A DNA stretch of 64,000 nucleotides from Candidatus Gastranaerophilales bacterium (lineage in GTDB: Bacteria > Cyanobacteriota > Vampirovibrionia > Gastranaerophilales > Gastranaerophilaceae), in contig CAKMWI010000007.1 in the NCBI GenBank assembly GCA_928722015.1, positions 370,396 to 434,395 of the forward strand, read 5' to 3'. A model generated the notes under the pieces. The model was not told the DNA's origin. It did not search any database and was given only the letters and a program-made list of their open reading frames with translations. The position numbers and the translations under genes are program-made. Below, piece by piece: positions 35,903-45,006 of the stretch (positions are counted from its first letter, which is position 1; each line of letters opens with the position of its first letter).

Positions 35903-37993
35903 TTAGTTTATAAAATTTATAATTTTGTTGTGAATTTCATTTTCATCAAGTCCTTTATAATTTATATGGGAAGATGTAATAGGTTGTTTATAATCATATT
36001 TGTTGATTGATCTTGAATCTACTATTACCGAAGGTGGGAGAATTGACCATTTATATAAAGCTGTAGACATCCTTCTGTAAAATTTATCAAGCCATTGAAT
36101 TTTTTGTTCTTGAGAAACGGGATGATTTTTTTCATATAAAAATTCTGAATGGAGCATATCATGGTAATGTTCTTTTTTATTTTCAATTCTCCAAATTATT
36201 TCATCTAGAAATTCATAAGGCATGAGTGCATCTTCAGCTATTAGCGGCTTTCCTGTTTTAGGATTGATTGCAAGTTCAGCTCCTGGTTTTTTTAAAATAA
36301 TACTTTCAGGAATGGCATTTTTTTCTTCTCTGTTGTTATTTAACCAGCGAGCAAGTGCAAAAAGTTTCGTTTTTGGTACATCAGCAATTGGAGCAAACCC
36401 TCCTGACATATCACCATTTATAGTGGCATACCCCATATATAATTCAGACTTATCTGAAGTTGCTATTGGTAAGCATTTTGCAAATTCATTACTGATTCCC
36501 CATAAAAACATTGCTCTTGAGCGGGCTTGAATATTGTCCATTGTATAAGATTCTTTGTATCTGTTATCCCAATTATTTTCTATAGTTTTAAATAATGTCT
36601 GCAAGCAGTTATTTGTAGTTTCTACCATATCTTTAATAGGGGCTTCTGTAAAATTAATTTTTAAATTATTAGCAAGTGTTTCTGCATCTGATTTGCTTTC
36701 TTTACTAGTTATTTTGGAAGGCATACTTATACCAAAAACATTTTTACACCCTAGAGCGTCAGCTAGGAGAACAGCGCATATTGTTGAATCCAAACCTCCG
36801 GATAGACCTAACACGGCTCTTTCAAATCCGGTTTTTCTAAAATAGTCTTTAATCCCCTGAATGATAGTTTTGTATGTTCTTTCTAAATCAGGTTCATATT
36901 CCAGAGTATATACTTTAGATTCAGTGAGTGTTTTTTCTAATCCTTTAGTTAACGGGTAAATTTTTCCAAGATTTTTATCTGGATTGACGATTAAAAATTG
37001 TTCCTGAAAAGATTTAGCTCTTGCCAGTAGTTTACCATGTTTATCAAAAACTCTGCTTGAACCATCAAATGAGCTATTATCAATTGCACCAACCTGATTT
37101 ACATAAACTATCGGGGTTGAGTATTTTTTTGCAATAAAAGAAAGCATATTGTGTTTTAGTTGTTCTTTTTTTGCTCTTGTTGGTGAAGCTGAACAGTTGA
37201 TAAATACATCAGGATTTTCTTTTGAAAGTTCTTCTATAGGATCAAGAGAGTATAGTGTTGTATCATTAAAAAATTCTTTATTGTTCCAGCAGTCTTCGCA
37301 TATTGAAATCCCATATTTTTTATTATTAATAATATTGGTTTTTGCACAGTTTATTATTTTTTCGCTATCAAATTGTCCTAATGTCATGCCTGGTTGATTT
37401 CCTACAATCGGAGAAGGCTCAATGTATCTGTAATCATTAAATTCTGAGTATGTTGGGAGTAAGGATTTTCTGATAATTCCTTGGATATTTCCATTTTGTA
37501 ATACTGCAACAGAATTATAATATTTTTTACCTGTTAAGTGATTATATTTTCTTGGTTCTACAAAACCTACAATTGCAGTTACTTTCGTTGTTATTTTTGC
37601 AATTTCTTTTAGCCATTTTACGTTTTCTTCTACAATGATAGGGTGGCGATCAATAGTATCTTCAATAGGATATCCCATCAAAGCGAGTTCCGGAAATACA
37701 ACAAGGTCAAGCCCTATCTTTTGTGCGTAATTGATATATTGTACGATTTTTTTAGCATTATGTTCTAAGTCTCCTGCAACAGGATTAATTTGGGCAAGGC
37801 CTATTGAGCCATTTTTATAAGGGGTTAGCACTTCTTTGATTTTTTCTTCCAGTATTAAATTATTTTTGCAATTTCTTCGTTTATCATAGATTTCTGATAA
37901 TTTGTATAGGCTGTCTTTATCTGTGTGTTTTTGCAAAATTTCGTTGATTAATTTTTCCAATTCCGTTGTATTAAGTTCATCATATTTTGTCAT
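35903..37993 (-). CDS. nadE: Glutamine-dependent NAD+ synthetase
   Basis: A 696-residue enzyme making NAD+ from nicotinate adenine dinucleotide, ATP and glutamine. The N-terminal nitrilase-type amidase domain has its Glu-Lys-Cys triad: E102 (VVFPELALMGYP), K176 (RKSLLPTYSEFND) and C232 (ISICEDCW). The synthetase domain has the ATP-binding P-loop SGGLDST at 398-404 and downstream ATSDKSELYMGYATINGDMS. Ammonia made in the first domain is used in the second. Relative to the family it has a roughly 60-residue N-terminal helical, charged extension before the usual start (GSIGLAQINPVAGDL). AAAGGG lies upstream of the ATG. Confidence 0.95.
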   Translation of the reverse strand: MTKYDELNTTELEKLINEILQKHTDKDSLYKLSEIYDKRRNCKNNLILEEKIKEVLTPYKNGSIGLAQINPVAGDLEHNAKKIVQYINYAQKIGLDLVVFPELALMGYPIEDTIDRHPIIVEENVKWLKEIAKITTKVTAIVGFVEPRKYNHLTGKKYYNSVAVLQNGNIQGIIRKSLLPTYSEFNDYRYIEPSPIVGNQPGMTLGQFDSEKIINCAKTNIINNKKYGISICEDCWNNKEFFNDTTLYSLDPIEELSKENPDVFINCSASPTRAKKEQLKHNMLSFIAKKYSTPIVYVNQVGAIDNSSFDGSSRVFDKHGKLLARAKSFQEQFLIVNPDKNLGKIYPLTKGLEKTLTESKVYTLEYEPDLERTYKTIIQGIKDYFRKTGFERAVLGLSGGLDSTICAVLLADALGCKNVFGISMPSKITSKESKSDAETLANNLKINFTEAPIKDMVETTNNCLQTLFKTIENNWDNRYKESYTMDNIQARSRAMFLWGISNEFAKCLPIATSDKSELYMGYATINGDMSGGFAPIADVPKTKLFALARWLNNNREEKNAIPESIILKKPGAELAINPKTGKPLIAEDALMPYEFLDEIIWRIENKKEHYHDMLHSEFLYEKNHPVSQEQKIQWLDKFYRRMSTALYKWSILPPSVIVDSRSINKYDYKQPITSSHINYKGLDENEIHNKIINFIN

Positions 37994-38063
37994 TGCTATT
38001 CTAACCCTTTAATTCGTTATAAATCCAGTCTACTTAATTATATATGAAAAATAAGATTAATTC

Positions 38064-38092
38064 TTGCAAAATAAATACTATTTAACTATAAT
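38064..38092 (+). promoter_or_regulatory. Promoter of tRNA-Glu
   Basis: TTGCAA (38064-38069), 17-bp spacer, perfect TATAAT (38087-38092), about 12 bp before the tRNA. Confidence 0.75.
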
Positions 38093-38104
38093 TATTAAGT
38101 AAAT

Positions 38105-38179
38105 AGCGGTATCGTCTAGTGGTTAGGACGGGAGATTCTCATTCTCCAAACAGGGGTTCAATTCCCCTTACCGCCGCCA
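38105..38179 (+). tRNA. tRNA-Glu (anticodon CTC), A1-C72 mismatch
   Basis: A 75-nt cloverleaf with encoded CCA. The anticodon loop is TTCTCAT within GGAGA/TCTCC, giving CTC (Glu, GAG codons). The T arm is AGGGG-TTCAATT-CCCCT. The acceptor pairs AGCGGTA with TACCGCC, leaving the first pair as A1-C72 instead of a Watson-Crick pair, with G73 as discriminator. All other stems pair. Confidence 0.93.
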
Positions 38180-38231
38180 TATAACTAGAATATAGTTTTT
38201 TATTTTGTATGTCAGAATTGTTTAAATAATG

Positions 38232-39764
38232 TTATAAAATGGAAGCAAAAGAGTCTTTTATTTGCTTTACTTTTTTATTGTTTTGGAAGATTTTTTCCAG
38301 TTTTTTGGTATGTGAGCGAATTTCAATTTTATCTTTATATTCAAGGTCATTAAGATTTTCATATTTTGAATATTCTAAAAAACTGTTTAAGCTTTTTTCT
38401 TTTTCACCTGTTTTTAGGTATGCAAAACTTAAAATAGCAAAGCCAACAGGGTTATAAAATTTTAGTTCTTCAGTAGTTAGTTTTTCCAAATATTTGATTG
38501 CTTCTGTATATTTTTTTTCACTATACATTGCCAATCCATAGGCTTGAATATTCCAAGATTCTTGAGGTTCTTTTTTTAATAAATATTCCAATATTTGTTT
38601 TAATTCATATTGTTGTTTCTTTTTATATAAAATCATTGCTTTTTGTTTAAGCAAATCAAGATTATCCGTAAATTTTTCAAGACCTTCTTCTATATATTTT
38701 TGAGCTAATTTAATTTTTTTTAATTGAATATACGCGTTTGAAAGGTCAAAAAATAGTTCAGGATATTGGTTATCCAGTTTGTAAGCTTTTTTAAAATATT
38801 TAATTGATTCAGAATAATTTTGATATCCGTAAGATAATATGCAGGCTTTTCTGTATTGTGCAAAGCTGTCCTTTGGATAAATTTTTATTGCTTTGTCAGC
38901 ATATTCGTTAGCTTTTTTTAGATTGTTTTTTATATTTTGCCATATCCAGGACATTCTTGAATACATATCGTAAAACAAGTCATTTTCAGCATCAAGCTTT
39001 TCAGCCTCTGAGAATGCTTCAAATGCATTGTTGTAATCTTCTTCTACATAATAAATAAATCCTTTTCTATAGAAAGCAAAAGGGTCTTTTTTATTTAAAA
39101 ATATTTCCTTATTAACATATTCTAAAGCCTTTTTATTATCAGATATTTGGCTGTAACAATAAGAAATTTTAAAATATAAGTCTGTATTTTGGTTCATCCC
39201 GAGCTCTTCAGCTTTTAAAAAATATCTGAGAGCTTCATTGTACTGGTTTTGAAAATAGTATATAGAACCTTTAATTTCATAGCAATCCATATCATTTGGA
39301 TATTGAGAAATACCGGTTGAAGCGTAAGCAAGTCCTTTTAAGGGTTCGTTTTTGTATTCATAAATTTGGGCAAGATTATAATATATATCAGGATTAGAGT
39401 ATTGGTTATCGATTGCTTTTAGATAATTTTCTATGGCTTTATCAAATTTTTTTTCGCACTGAAGAATAAAAGCTTTGAGATAATATGCATAGCCACATTC
39501 CTTATCCAGTTTTATAGCTTTGTCAAGATATTTTAACACTGTTGCCGCTTTTTCTTCCATATCATTTTTTAAAATTGAAGCTACACATGAATACATTTCG
39601 GCAGATTCATATCCTGAATTTTTTGCCTGAATAAATTTTTTTAGTGCCAATTCACTTTTGTTGATTTTATATAGACACATCCCTTCATTATAAAGGGCAT
39701 ATCCTTTTTGTAGGGAATATTTGTTTTTTGGCTTAAATTTTATTATTTTGTTATTTTTTTTCAT
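38232..39764 (-). CDS. Large cytoplasmic TPR protein
   Basis: A 510-residue protein made almost entirely of tetratricopeptide units from about residue 15 to the end; at least twelve can be counted (for example AYYLKAFILQCEKKFDKAIENY, FAFYRKGFIYYVEEDYNNAF, FAQYRKACILSYGYQNYSES). There is no signal peptide. A TTG at 39788 would add 8 residues, but it overlaps a TATAAT-like box (39793-39788) that could be its promoter, so I prefer the ATG at 39764. Such proteins scaffold complexes; no specific partner can be named. Confidence 0.8.
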   Translation of the reverse strand: MKKNNKIIKFKPKNKYSLQKGYALYNEGMCLYKINKSELALKKFIQAKNSGYESAEMYSCVASILKNDMEEKAATVLKYLDKAIKLDKECGYAYYLKAFILQCEKKFDKAIENYLKAIDNQYSNPDIYYNLAQIYEYKNEPLKGLAYASTGISQYPNDMDCYEIKGSIYYFQNQYNEALRYFLKAEELGMNQNTDLYFKISYCYSQISDNKKALEYVNKEIFLNKKDPFAFYRKGFIYYVEEDYNNAFEAFSEAEKLDAENDLFYDMYSRMSWIWQNIKNNLKKANEYADKAIKIYPKDSFAQYRKACILSYGYQNYSESIKYFKKAYKLDNQYPELFFDLSNAYIQLKKIKLAQKYIEEGLEKFTDNLDLLKQKAMILYKKKQQYELKQILEYLLKKEPQESWNIQAYGLAMYSEKKYTEAIKYLEKLTTEELKFYNPVGFAILSFAYLKTGEKEKSLNSFLEYSKYENLNDLEYKDKIEIRSHTKKLEKIFQNNKKVKQIKDSFASIL

Positions 39765-39810
39765 ATTTCTTATTGTTAATAAATTCAATTATAAATTCAA
39801 CATTGTAACA

Positions 39811-39847
39811 AAAAAAGACATAATTTTATTTAAATTATGTCTTTTTT
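39811..39847. terminator. Rho-independent terminator, bidirectional
   Basis: AAAAAAGACATAATTT (39811-39826) pairs with AAATTATGTCTTTTTT (39832-39847). It lies 25 bp beyond the stop of the M48-like gene on the reverse strand. Confidence 0.9.
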
Positions 39848-39871
39848 GAATATAAATATATTATAGAATTT

Positions 39872-40669
39872 TTAATTTGAGCTGTTTAATAATTCAAATG
39901 CTGCATCCCATCCGCTCAAACCACCTCTGGTTTTGAATTTTGAGATTTGAGATACACTATTTTTTCTGTATTTTTTCATTTCTTTTTCATATTTTGCTTG
40001 AAGTTTTTTATTTTGTTTTCTTTCAGCAACAATTGTATTTGCGTATGTTAAAAAGTTTTTATATTCATTACATCCGTATCCGGCACTAAGTTTGGCAGGA
40101 TATGCATATCCTGTATAGTCATATATATTCATGGCTCTTTCTGCGTTAGCTGGTTTCCCTTGTATAGCTTCCCAATAAGTTCCTGTCTGTTTTGTTGCTA
40201 CAACAATCATTGCAAGAGGATTGTAACCGGCATTTGCCATAAGGTTAACTGCAATTACATCAGCTTCTTTTTCTTCTTTTGTGAATTTATAGTTAGAGAC
40301 AAGTGTACCTGTAGTTGAGTCTGAGCTAATACCTGTATCTCCTGTTATAAGGGAAACTAATTTTCCTTTAGAAGCATGGCCGCTTATGATATGTCCTAAT
40401 TCATTTGCAACTACAGCTGCTACTTCATTATCATTCCCAGCATAAGATAATTCATTGCTTGAAATATTGACGACTTTATTTGTCGCATAATCAGAATTAT
40501 CTACAGCTCCTGAAACAACTGTAAATTTAACATTAGTTGCAGGGATACCGTTTTTAGTTAATAAATCTTGTCCAACTGTAGGAACTCTGTTTGCTGCATT
40601 AAATGTAGCAGCTGAAGATGGAAGAGTTATTGCTACGGCAATAAATAATGAAAATAAAATCTTTTTCAT
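39872..40669 (-). CDS. Secreted M48-like metalloprotease homologue with NExxH instead of HExxH
   Basis: A 265-residue exported protein with signal peptide (MKKILFSLFIAVAITLPSSA). Its core matches M48 peptidases: VVANELGHIISGH at about 87-98 and EKEADVIAVNLMANAGYNP at about 133-151, the usual sites of the zinc motif and the third ligand. The first zinc-binding His is replaced by Asn89 (codon AAT, one base from His CAT), so the motif is N-E-L-G-H. The rest of the site is intact. It may be inactive, bind metal differently, or regulate another protease. It has its own terminator, and AAGGAG precedes the ATG. Confidence 0.8.
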   Translation of the reverse strand: MKKILFSLFIAVAITLPSSAATFNAANRVPTVGQDLLTKNGIPATNVKFTVVSGAVDNSDYATNKVVNISSNELSYAGNDNEVAAVVANELGHIISGHASKGKLVSLITGDTGISSDSTTGTLVSNYKFTKEEKEADVIAVNLMANAGYNPLAMIVVATKQTGTYWEAIQGKPANAERAMNIYDYTGYAYPAKLSAGYGCNEYKNFLTYANTIVAERKQNKKLQAKYEKEMKKYRKNSVSQISKFKTRGGLSGWDAAFELLNSSN

Positions 40670-40834
40670 AGCTATCTCCTTTTATTAAATACACACAAAT
40701 ATTTTATAACAAAATATATTTTTGTACATTGAATTGTAATGTTTTGTTTCTTAGTGAAAAAAAGAGGGTATTGCTTTTTTTTTTTTACAAGATAGTATAA
40801 GTTTTGTTTAACAGTTAAGTGCTTAGGGGTGAAT

Positions 40835-41560
40835 ATGTTAGAAAAATTAGAAAAATTTCAGGTTTTATTGCTTGCTGTAGTTATAGCACTTGGGGGTATT
40901 ATTGCTGCAAGTATATTAACCGGTGCTGTATCAAAAGACGTAATTTCTGTTACAGGTTCTTATTCTCAAAATGTTGTATCGGATAGTGGAACTTTTGAGT
41001 TTGAGATTAGGGCAAGAAAATCTACGAAGCCTGAATCTTATGCGCAAATTAATAAGCAGCGTCCTCTTGTTATTAAATATCTGGAAGAACAAGGATTTTC
41101 AAAGGACGAAATTGATGTGAAAGCTTTACGTGGATATGATATTTATAGAATATCTCCTAATGGTATGTCAACAAATCAAATTGTTGCATTTGATGCATCC
41201 CAACGTTTTACTGTAAGGTCTACTGATGTACAAAAAATAAAAAAGGTTTCAACAGATATTACAAATTTGACAGCCAAAGGTGTTGATATTAATGTTTATG
41301 AACCTTCATATTTTTATTCAAAATTATCTGATGTAAAAGTTAAATTGCTTGAAGAAGCAACGAAAGATGCCAAACAGCGTGCTTCTGCAATGTTAAAGGC
41401 TACGCATAACAGAGTAGGAAAAATTCAATCAGTTAGAATGGGAGTTTTCCAGATTACTCCTGTAGATTCAACTAATGTATCTGATATGGGCATTAATGAT
41501 ACAACAACAATTGAAAAAAAGATTACATCTGTTGCGAATGTTACATTTAGAATAAAATAA
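40835..41560 (+). CDS. SIMPL-domain (DUF541) membrane-anchored protein
   Basis: A 241-residue protein with an N-terminal membrane segment (residues about 10-32) and a periplasmic SIMPL domain. Recognisable parts are ISVTGSYSQNVVSDSGTFEF near the start, the YEPSYFYSKLSDVKVKLLEE block, and the C-terminal ASMLKATHNRVGKIQSV-like strand (AMLKATHNRVGKIQSV). SIMPL proteins (YggE family) occur widely and are linked to oxidative stress tolerance, but their activity is unclear. AGGGG lies 5 nt before the ATG at 40835; a GTG at 40829 overlaps it and is less likely to be the start. Confidence 0.85.
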   Translation: MLEKLEKFQVLLLAVVIALGGIIAASILTGAVSKDVISVTGSYSQNVVSDSGTFEFEIRARKSTKPESYAQINKQRPLVIKYLEEQGFSKDEIDVKALRGYDIYRISPNGMSTNQIVAFDASQRFTVRSTDVQKIKKVSTDITNLTAKGVDINVYEPSYFYSKLSDVKVKLLEEATKDAKQRASAMLKATHNRVGKIQSVRMGVFQITPVDSTNVSDMGINDTTTIEKKITSVANVTFRIK

Positions 41561-41576
41561 AGTTATAATTTAATTT

Positions 41577-41610
41577 AAAAAGACAAGGTAGTTTTCTATC
41601 TTGTCTTTTT
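41577..41610. terminator. Rho-independent terminator, bidirectional
   Basis: AAAAAGACAAGGTAG (41577-41591), loop TTTT, CTATCTTGTCTTTTT (41596-41610), one G-T pair. It lies between the SIMPL gene and the dehydrogenase. Confidence 0.9.
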
Positions 41611-41623
41611 AATTGGAGAAGTT

Positions 41624-42661
41624 ATGAAGGCGCTTGTTTGGAGTAATAATAAAAAAATAGAATTAATTGATAAACCTGTTCCTAAAATTCAATCCCCTAT
41701 GGATGTTATTGTAAAGGTAACATTGTCAACTATTTGCACAAGTGATTTGCACATAATAAATGGTTTTGTTCCTCAGGCTGTTGAGGGAATTGTTTTAGGT
41801 CATGAATTTGTTGGTGAAGTTATCGAAGTAGGTACAGGTGTGAAAAAGTTTTCGGTAGGGGATAGAGTTAGTGCAAATTGTGAAACTTACTGTGGTGAAT
41901 GTTGGTTTTGTCGCCATGGATATGTTAATAACTGCGAAAAAGGTGGTTGGCTGCTAGGTTGTAAGATTGATGGCTGCCAGGCTGAATATATAAGAGTCCC
42001 TTATGCTGAGACAAGTTTGGTAAAACTTCCGGATAATGTATCAGATAAAGAAGCTTTATTTGTAGGTGATATTTTATCCAGCGGATATTTTGGGGCTGAA
42101 ATGTGTGAAATAAAAGAAGGGGATATAATTGCTGTTATTGGTTGCGGGCCTGTTGGTTTATGTGCAATGATGTGTGCAAAATATATGGGGGCGGCAAAAA
42201 TTGTAGCGATTGATGTTGATTCAAACAGGTTGGATTTTGCCGTACAATATGGATTAGCTGATTATGGTTTTAATCCTTTAATTGATGATATAGAATATGA
42301 AATAAAACATCTTTCTTCTAATAGGGGGGCTGATGGAGTCATTGAAGCGGCTGGCGGCGATAGTACTTTTGAATTGGCTTGGAAAATTGCCCGTCCAAAT
42401 GCAATTGTGGGCGTTGTTGCAATGTATGAGGATAATCAGGTTCTTCCTTTACCACAAATGTATGGAAAAAATCTTACATTTAAAACCGGAGGTGTAGATG
42501 CCGTACATTGCGAAAAACTTATCGAGTTGATTTCTAAAGGGGTATTTAATACTGATTTTTTAATAACTCATAATTTTAATTTTGAGGAAATTATTGATGC
42601 CTATGCATTTTTTGAGCAAAAGCCTCAAGGTTGTTTAAAAGTAGCACTGAGTTATTACTAA
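41624..42661 (+). CDS. Zinc-dependent alcohol/polyol dehydrogenase (MDR family)
   Basis: A 345-residue medium-chain dehydrogenase/reductase. Catalytic zinc site residues are Cys38-like in TICTSDLH and the His/Glu of GHEFVGEV; the structural zinc lobe has Cys at CETYCGECWFCRHGYVNNCE. The Rossmann NAD(P) motif is AVIGCGPVGLCAM, followed by the acidic AIDVDSNR that favours NAD. GGAG precedes the ATG closely. It oxidises or reduces alcohols or polyols; the closest relatives act on alcohols, threonine or sorbitol-like compounds, so the substrate is uncertain. It has terminators on both sides and is monocistronic. Confidence 0.92.
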   Translation: MKALVWSNNKKIELIDKPVPKIQSPMDVIVKVTLSTICTSDLHIINGFVPQAVEGIVLGHEFVGEVIEVGTGVKKFSVGDRVSANCETYCGECWFCRHGYVNNCEKGGWLLGCKIDGCQAEYIRVPYAETSLVKLPDNVSDKEALFVGDILSSGYFGAEMCEIKEGDIIAVIGCGPVGLCAMMCAKYMGAAKIVAIDVDSNRLDFAVQYGLADYGFNPLIDDIEYEIKHLSSNRGADGVIEAAGGDSTFELAWKIARPNAIVGVVAMYEDNQVLPLPQMYGKNLTFKTGGVDAVHCEKLIELISKGVFNTDFLITHNFNFEEIIDAYAFFEQKPQGCLKVALSYY

Positions 42662-42669
42662 TAAATAAA

Positions 42670-42691
42670 AAAGACCTCTGTAGAGGTCTTT
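42670..42691. terminator. Rho-independent terminator, bidirectional
   Basis: AAAGACCTC (42670-42678), loop TGTA, GAGGTCTTT (42683-42691), shared by the dehydrogenase and the convergent cupin gene. Confidence 0.9.
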
Positions 42692-42701
42692 AATTTAAAT
42701 T

Positions 42702-43007
42702 TTATATTTTTATCAAAAAGAATTTACTATCTTTGAGGGCTACAACTTTGTGTTGAGTGTCTTTTTTAAACATAAGAATTTCTCCTTTATCAACTTTAAA
42801 TTTTTCAGCATCAAAATGTAGTTCAATTTCTCCGTCAATAACATAAACTGCCGCATCAGAAATAGATGTATGTGTATCTATGATTTCATCTTTTTTGATT
42901 GCAATTGTACTGAAACTGCTTTCGTTGTTTTCCATCAGAATTTTTTTGTCTAATTTTTTATTGTCTAAATTCACTGTTTCTTTTGCCTTTAATACATTAT
43001 AGAACAT
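42702..43007 (-). CDS. Small cupin-domain protein
   Basis: A 101-residue single-domain cupin (residues about 35-100). The beta-barrel strands are visible: STIAIKKDEIIDTHTSISDA, AVYVIDGEIELHFDAEKFKV, DKGEILMFKKDTQHKVVA. The first cupin motif keeps a His (TH) but lacks the full G(X)5HXH set, and the second has QH, so metal binding is reduced or altered. No larger enzyme domain is fused. AAGGAG precedes the ATG. Function unknown; sugar- or small-ligand-binding is possible. Confidence 0.8.
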   Translation of the reverse strand: MFYNVLKAKETVNLDNKKLDKKILMENNESSFSTIAIKKDEIIDTHTSISDAAVYVIDGEIELHFDAEKFKVDKGEILMFKKDTQHKVVALKDSKFFLIKI

Positions 43008-43103
43008 AACTTTCTCCTTAATTTTTCAATTGTTTACAATTTATATTAAATATCCGTTTATAAGAAATATATATTCTATATTGCGGTATAGTTGAATGGC
43101 TAT

Positions 43104-43415
43104 TTATATGGAAACATCAAGTTTATCTCCAAGAGTTGAAATGAGTTGTTCTATTTTTTGTTCTTGTTTTTCCGATGGAAGATTTTTTAAAGTTTGTATT
43201 ATTTCATTAAATTTTTCATTTTTTGCACAAACTTTATTGGCTATGTTAACAGCTCTCTTATGGAATCCTATATGACCGGAATATTTTATACCCAAACTTA
43301 AATTCAGTTCTTTAGCTTCCTGAAAGTTTTGATTACCCAGAGCAGATTTTATAAGTGGTTTAGTTGGAAGTAATGTTCCAAATGAAGTGTGTTGATTAGT
43401 ATATTCGATATTCAT
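43104..43415 (-). CDS. Small hypothetical protein
   Basis: A 103-residue soluble protein. The N-terminus (MNIEYTNQHTSFGTLLPTKP) is a short extended region like that of the 8032 protein; the rest is helical (FQEAKELNLSLGIKYSG, AVNIANKVCAKNEKFNEIIQT). No family is recognised. I place the start at the ATG at 43415, 7 codons inside a longer frame beginning with TTG; no Shine-Dalgarno is visible for either, so the start is uncertain. It lies between the cupin gene and the efflux operon on the same strand. Confidence 0.55.
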   Translation of the reverse strand: MNIEYTNQHTSFGTLLPTKPLIKSALGNQNFQEAKELNLSLGIKYSGHIGFHKRAVNIANKVCAKNEKFNEIIQTLKNLPSEKQEQKIEQLISTLGDKLDVSI

Positions 43416-43461
43416 AAATATATTAAATAAAAACAAAATTTAATTTGTTAGTATATTTCAG

Positions 43462-45006
43462 TTATTTTTGTTTTTTTATATTCGTGCTCATTAGGAAAGA
43501 TATAGGTATTAGTATAAATGCAAGTAGTGCAAAAATTGCAAATACATCAACATAGGACATTAATCTTGCTTGAACAAGCATTTGTTTGTATACATAGGCA
43601 TCAGCTTTAGTTTGAGCAAATGTGCTTGATGCTCCGCTGATAAATGTATGAACAAAAGAGTTCATTTTTTGCTGAAAGATTATATTAAAATTTGAAAGAT
43701 TATCTACAAGGTAGCTTTGATGAATTTGCGAATGTCTTGCGACAATAGTGGAAGATATAGAAACGACAACCGCGGAACCTATAGTTTTACAAAAATTATG
43801 TAAGCTTGCCCCATTAGCAAGATCTTCTTGTGGTAAAGTGCCCAGTGCAAGTGCAGATACTGGGATAAATGTAAGAATTACTCCTATTCCTAAAAGTATA
43901 TTTGGTATTGAAACATATAGGAATGATACTGATAAGTTTACGTTAGTAAACATAAATGTGGCAATTCCTAAAAAGAAGAAACCTATTGCAATTAAAATGC
44001 GGTTATCATAGAGTTTCATCAACGGTGTTATTATTAGAAGCATTATTACACAGGAAATTACTCTCGGTGCCAGAGTGTAACCGCTCAATAATGCAGTGTA
44101 ACCTAATACATTTTGTAAAAACTGTGGAGCCAAAAACATTGTGGTGAATATAATCATTGTTACAGATGTTGAAATTATTGTTCCGATAAGAAAGTTCCTA
44201 TCTTTAAATAGTCTTAATTTTATAAATGAATCTTTGTTTTCACCTTCCCAAACAATTAAAAATGTCAATGCAATAAGAGAAAATATGCTTAGCCAAAAAA
44301 TCCATTCACAATCAAACCAATTGTATTGTTGTCCTTTATCTAATACTATTTGCATTGACATAAGCCATAATATAAGGGCTGTCATTCCAATGAAATCTAT
44401 GTGTTGCTGTTTACTTTCATGAGGGGTATCTGCGATGTATTTGTTTATAAGCAGTAACGAAACTATACCTATCGGAATATTAACCGAATAGATATATTGC
44501 CAGCTAAGGTTATCAACTAAAAATCCTCCAAACGAAGGTCCTAATATGGCAAAAACCATAACGGCTAAACCAAAGAGAGACATAGCGACGCCTTTTTTAT
44601 CTGCTGGAAATGCGGATAATAATATTGTTTGTGCCATTGGGGTCATCGGACCACCTCCAATACCTTGAATAAATCTACCGAATACCATAACATTTAAAGA
44701 TGGTGCAGCAACACAAATAAATGCTCCTAGTGTAAAGATTGAAATAGAAACTTTTAAAAAAGTTTTTCTTCCTAAAAGACTTTCAAGCCAACCAGAAAGC
44801 ATTATAAGACACGCATTTGCAATCATATATGAAGTTACAACCCATTTTACTTCATCATCGGTAGCTGCAAAATATCCTGAAATATGTGGTATTGCAACAT
44901 TTGTTGCGGATGTTGCAAGCGCAGAAAATGATGTTGGTAAAAGTATAGATACAGCAATAAGCCATAGCGGTACTTTTTTTTCTTTTTGGGTTGTTATTTC
45001 ATCCAT
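43462..45006 (-). CDS. MFS multidrug transporter, EmrB/QacA (DHA2) family
   Basis: A 514-residue inner-membrane drug:proton antiporter with 14 predicted helices. Motif A-like GWLESLLGRKTFL and the motif C-like region in helix 5 (FAILGPSFGGFLVD) are visible, with the DHA2 N-terminal PHISGYFAATDDEVKWVVTSY. It is the third gene of the operon marR-emrA-emrB; its ATG directly follows the TAG of the adaptor gene. Together with the EmrA-like adaptor and the divergent TolC-like channel it should expel compounds across both membranes. Substrates are unknown. Confidence 0.93.
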   Translation of the reverse strand: MDEITTQKEKKVPLWLIAVSILLPTSFSALATSATNVAIPHISGYFAATDDEVKWVVTSYMIANACLIMLSGWLESLLGRKTFLKVSISIFTLGAFICVAAPSLNVMVFGRFIQGIGGGPMTPMAQTILLSAFPADKKGVAMSLFGLAVMVFAILGPSFGGFLVDNLSWQYIYSVNIPIGIVSLLLINKYIADTPHESKQQHIDFIGMTALILWLMSMQIVLDKGQQYNWFDCEWIFWLSIFSLIALTFLIVWEGENKDSFIKLRLFKDRNFLIGTIISTSVTMIIFTTMFLAPQFLQNVLGYTALLSGYTLAPRVISCVIMLLIITPLMKLYDNRILIAIGFFFLGIATFMFTNVNLSVSFLYVSIPNILLGIGVILTFIPVSALALGTLPQEDLANGASLHNFCKTIGSAVVVSISSTIVARHSQIHQSYLVDNLSNFNIIFQQKMNSFVHTFISGASSTFAQTKADAYVYKQMLVQARLMSYVDVFAIFALLAFILIPISFLMSTNIKKQK

